64,000 nt of DNA, taken from Kibdelosporangium aridum (GTDB lineage Bacteria > Actinomycetota > Actinomycetes > Mycobacteriales > Pseudonocardiaceae). Made by a program: the position numbers and the translations under genes. The notes under the pieces were generated by a model. That model saw only the letters and a list, made by a program, of their open reading frames with translations, searched no databases and was not told the DNA's origin. Of this stretch, positions 61,341 to 64,000 are shown one piece after another. The stretch is taken from contig NZ_FWXV01000001.1 of the NCBI RefSeq assembly GCF_900176515.1, positions 1,257,612 through 1,321,611 on the forward strand, given 5' to 3'. Positions within the stretch are counted from its first letter, which is position 1; each line of letters starts with the position of its first letter.

Positions 61341-62315
61341 GTGAACAAGATCGTGTTGACCGACGCGGAGCGGGCTGTCGTTTCCGCGCTCGTTGACGAG
61401 GTGTTCGACCGGGTCGACGTGTGGGACCCGGTCGCGATGGTCGACGAAGTTCCCGGCTTGGCCGAGCGGCTTCCGTTGCGGCTGCGGGAGTTCCTGGTGA
61501 ACTCGAGGATGGCGGAAGCCGATGTCACGGTGGTGGCCAACCTTCCGGTGGACGAGAACCTCGTGCCGACCCCGATCGGCTGGGACCTGGCGGCCAAAAC
61601 CGGCGCCGGGCAACGGGAAGAACTAGTGCTGCTGCTGTGCGGAACGGCATTGGCCGACCCGTTCGGCTGGGCCACCCAGCAGGACGGCCGGGTCGTGCAC
61701 GACGTCTGTCCCGCGCCGGGCATGGAGAACTCGCTGACCAGCGCGAGCAGTGCGGCTCCGCTGACACTGCACACCGAGGACGTGCATCACCCGTGCCGCG
61801 GCGACTACGTGTCGCTGTTCTGCCTGCGCAACCCCGATGCGGTCGGCACCACGTTCGTCCGGATCGCCGCGCTCGACCTGCCCGCCGGGACCAGGGAAGT
61901 CCTGGCGCAGAACCGCTTCCGTTTCCACCCGGACGACTCGCACATCGGCGCGATCGTGGATCTGGTCGAGGGCGAAGTGCGCGACCGGGTCTTCGACCCC
62001 GGCTCGGTCATCTTCGGCCCGGCGGAACGGCCGTACCTGCGGTTCGATGTGGACTTCATGTCCGCGGCAGGTGGCGACACGGAAGCCGAGCAGGCCATTC
62101 AGACCACAGTGGACTGTCTGGCGCGTTCGGTCGAGCGCGTGATCCTCGAACCAGGTGACGCGGTGTTCGTGGACAACTACCGGGTCGTGCACGGCCGTGA
62201 GCCTTTCGTTCCGCGCTACGACGGCAATGACCGTTGGCTCAAGCGGCTCAACCTGATCCGCGATGTCCGTCGGCTTTACGCGATGAGCGACACGCGCTCA
62301 CGCATCATCGCCTGA
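61341..62315 (+). CDS. Clavaminate synthase-like Fe(II)/2-oxoglutarate dioxygenase (VioC/MppO/AsnO type)
   Basis: 324 residues from the GTG at 61341, preceded by AAGGAG. Iron ligands are the HTE of LTLHTEDVHHPCRGDYV and His in VVHGREPFVPRYDGNDRWLKRLN; the Arg of the latter segment binds 2-oxoglutarate. GDAVFVDNYRVVHGR and PRYDG.DRWLKR are the family signature. Relatives hydroxylate the beta carbon of free Arg (VioC), enduracididine (MppO) or Asn (AsnO). Modules 4 and 5 predict basic residues, so a beta-hydroxylated Arg, Orn or similar building block is the best guess; hydroxylation of a tethered residue cannot be excluded. The gene follows NRPS2 by 14 bases. Confidence 0.88.
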   Translation: MNKIVLTDAERAVVSALVDEVFDRVDVWDPVAMVDEVPGLAERLPLRLREFLVNSRMAEADVTVVANLPVDENLVPTPIGWDLAAKTGAGQREELVLLLCGTALADPFGWATQQDGRVVHDVCPAPGMENSLTSASSAAPLTLHTEDVHHPCRGDYVSLFCLRNPDAVGTTFVRIAALDLPAGTREVLAQNRFRFHPDDSHIGAIVDLVEGEVRDRVFDPGSVIFGPAERPYLRFDVDFMSAAGGDTEAEQAIQTTVDCLARSVERVILEPGDAVFVDNYRVVHGREPFVPRYDGNDRWLKRLNLIRDVRRLYAMSDTRSRIIA

Positions 62316-62324
62316 GGAGTGGGC

Positions 62325-63542
62325 GTGGCGGTGCCGCTTGGCCGCAATCGGGCCTTCCACCTGCTCTGGGTGTCCCAAGCCGGGTCCGAGCTCGGCCAGC
62401 ACATGTTCCTGATCGTCTATCCGTTGCTCGCGATCGCGCTGACGGACCTGCCGATCGCCGCGGGGCTGGTGGGGTTCGTCGCCACCGGTGTGCAGATGGT
62501 CTGCGGACTGCCTGCGGGCCTGCTGGCCGACCGGTACGACCGGAAAACGATCCTTGTGCTGGCCGGGTTGGCCCGAGCGCTCGCCCATGGCAGCTTGGCC
62601 GTGGCGATCTGGCTGGATGCGGCGTCCTTCGTGCACCTGCTCGTGGTCGCGGTGGTCGAAGGCTTGGCGCTCGCGGTGGCGTTCCCCGCCGAGGAAGCCG
62701 TGCTGCCCCAGGTCGTTCCGGCCACCCAGCTGCCTACCGCGGTCGCCTTGAACACCGCTCGGGCCTCGGCCGGGCAGATGGCCGGAACCAGCCTGGGCGC
62801 GGCCTTGTTCGGCGTGGCGAGGGCAATGCCGTTCCTGGCCAACACCGTGATCCAGCTCGGTGCTTCGATCGCGTTGCTGTTCGCTCGTATTCCCAAGCAT
62901 TCCGGTCAGTCCACTGGGCAGGCGAAACCGTTCTGGCCAGAGCTGATCGCGGGCCTGCGGTGGATCGCGCGGCACCCGTCGTTGCGGGTGATCAGCCTGT
63001 GCGCGGTCGGTCTGAACATGGCTTTCGGCGCCACCTTGCTGGCGTTCATCATGTTCTCCCGGCAACGGGGGATATCCGAAGCCCAGATCGGGCTCGTGGT
63101 GGCCATGCTCGGCGGCGGGGCGCTGCTCGGCGCGCTTCTTGCGAGCCGGTTGCACGGAGTGGTCCGGCCGTACGTCTCGATCACGGGCGTGCTCTGGGTG
63201 ACCGCGTTGCTGACACCGGTCTTCGCGATCACCACGAACATGATTGTCGCGGCGGTCGTACTCGTGGTTATCGGCGCCCTGGTGCCGCTGGCGAACACCA
63301 CCGTGATCACGTATCAGCTGCTGCTGACCCCGGATGACTTGCGGGGCAGGGTGTCCGGAGCGATGGGTGTGTTCAGCAACCTCGCCGAGTCGCTGGCACC
63401 GATGGTGGGTGCGGCGCTCGTCCAGTTCGCGGGTGGCCGGACGGCTTTGCTCATCTGCGCCGCGATGATCTCGGTGCCCGCACTGGCCGCGTCGCTCAGC
63501 CCGGCCCTGCGCGCCTTCCAACCCGTTGAGGAGACTGTGTGA
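62325..63542 (+). CDS. MFS exporter (EntS/MFS_3 type)
   Basis: About 405 residues from the GTG at 62325, five bases after GAGGAG. Twelve membrane helices; LLADRYDRKTILVLAGLARAL is the loop 2-3 motif. LPTAVALNTARASAGQMAGTSLGAALFG and GRVSGAMGVFSNLAESLAPMVGAALVQ resemble enterobactin-type and other natural-product exporters. Its place in the NRPS operon, overlapping the P450 gene by four bases (GTGA), makes export of, and self-protection from, the peptide its probable role. Confidence 0.88.
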   Translation: MAVPLGRNRAFHLLWVSQAGSELGQHMFLIVYPLLAIALTDLPIAAGLVGFVATGVQMVCGLPAGLLADRYDRKTILVLAGLARALAHGSLAVAIWLDAASFVHLLVVAVVEGLALAVAFPAEEAVLPQVVPATQLPTAVALNTARASAGQMAGTSLGAALFGVARAMPFLANTVIQLGASIALLFARIPKHSGQSTGQAKPFWPELIAGLRWIARHPSLRVISLCAVGLNMAFGATLLAFIMFSRQRGISEAQIGLVVAMLGGGALLGALLASRLHGVVRPYVSITGVLWVTALLTPVFAITTNMIVAAVVLVVIGALVPLANTTVITYQLLLTPDDLRGRVSGAMGVFSNLAESLAPMVGAALVQFAGGRTALLICAAMISVPALAASLSPALRAFQPVEETV

Positions 63543-64000
63543 CCACCGCCCTTGAGCAGCTGGATCTCACCGATCCACACACGTTCGTACGCAACGATCT
63601 CACCGGGACATGGCGGCGGCTGCGCGCCGAACAACCGGTGTACCTGCACCCGGAGACCTCGCGCGGACCGGCGTTCTGGGTCGTCAGCAGGTACGCCGAT
63701 GTGCAGGCAGCGGCCCGTGACGTCAAGCGGTACACCTCGGAACGCGGCAACTCGCTGGACACCTTGCTGGCAGGCAGCGATCCGGCTGGCGGGAAGATGC
63801 TGACGACGACAGATCCGCCTTGGCACACACACTTGCGCAAACTGTTGCTGCGGTCGTTCGCGCCGCGCGCCCTGCAGATCATCGTCGAGCGGGTGCGTGC
63901 GACCACCGAGCAGCTGGTCGCGGACGCCGTACGGCAGGGGGAGTGCGATGTCGCGGCGGACGTGGCGGCCCACGTCCCGCTGGCCACGATCTGCGACCTG
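63539..64000 (+). CDS. Cytochrome P450, 5' part only (cut by window edge)
   Basis: 154 codons are visible from a GTG at 63539 that overlaps the exporter stop (GTGA). Typical N-terminal P450 features are present: LRAEQPVYLHPET, AFWVVSRYADVQAAARDVKRYTSERG, and the C-helix segment TTDPPWHTHLRKLLLRSFAPRAL whose His and Arg contact the heme propionates. The I-helix, ExxR and heme Cys lie beyond the window. By position it is probably a tailoring oxygenase acting on an amino acid tethered to a carrier domain or on the finished peptide. Confidence 0.88.
   Translation, partial: MTTALEQLDLTDPHTFVRNDLTGTWRRLRAEQPVYLHPETSRGPAFWVVSRYADVQAAARDVKRYTSERGNSLDTLLAGSDPAGGKMLTTTDPPWHTHLRKLLLRSFAPRALQIIVERVRATTEQLVADAVRQGECDVAADVAAHVPLATICDL

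Overview
The window is high-GC DNA with dense coding on both strands, frequent GTG starts, Shine-Dalgarno-led and apparently leaderless genes, and families typical of actinomycetes: a DUF222/HNH protein, a NACHT-LRR remnant, a HicB/DUF4097 pair, an XRE/MmyB regulator, GT87 and MbtH. It is probably a Pseudonocardiales-type actinomycete. That placement is an impression from gene content; no rRNA is present to test it.

Region 1 (1-7.5 kb): a partial DUF222/HNH endonuclease gene leaves the left edge. A 147-bp inverted-repeat element and a purine-rich repetitive stretch follow. Next is a two-armed acyl-CoA catabolic locus. Thiolase, SDR and acyl-CoA dehydrogenase run rightward; acyl-CoA synthetase and iron-type alcohol dehydrogenase run leftward to meet them. 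Near-identical operator-like sites (TGTACCGAYYRRTCC) lie at both outer promoters, suggesting one regulator for both arms.

Region 2 (7.5-37.3 kb): mixed accessory genes. These include FprA under an iron box, a decayed NACHT-LRR gene, an APC permease, an ArsR-phosphatase fusion with a clear operator, a VOC protein, a very large annexin-repeat polymorphic-toxin-like protein, an O-methyltransferase, a Tat-exported amidohydrolase, two DHA2 exporters, a two-component system, a tandem-HxlR regulator divergent from a carotenoid oxygenase, an XRE/MmyB regulator, a GT87 enzyme, a HicB-like/DUF4097 pair, a SUMF1-domain lipoprotein, a DUF1801 protein, and LysR/DapA divergent genes.

Region 3 (about 35.2 kb to the right edge): a non-ribosomal peptide cluster. 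The core operon, in order: MppJ-like C-methyltransferase, MbtH-like protein, NRPS1 (A-T-C-A-T-E-C-A-T), a methyltransferase with the PRMT fold, NRPS2 (C-A-T-E-C-A-T-C-A-T-E), a VioC/MppO-like dioxygenase, an MFS exporter and a P450 cut by the right edge. Neither NRPS has a thioesterase. A stand-alone serine hydrolase of the penicillin-binding-protein-type thioesterase family lies just upstream, coupled by ATGA to a winged-helix regulator.

The six modules predict a strictly alternating L-D-L-D-L-D hexapeptide: aromatic (possibly beta-methyl-Phe), unknown, Val-like, basic, Orn-like, Thr. A D-configured C-terminus and an L N-terminus are what this thioesterase family joins head to tail. The layout recalls mannopeptimycin and desotamide-type hexapeptides, but the PRMT-fold enzyme, the mixture of A-domain codes and an 81-bp in-frame insertion in the third A domain look distinctive. 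I saw no CRISPR array, tRNA, rRNA or intact insertion sequence.
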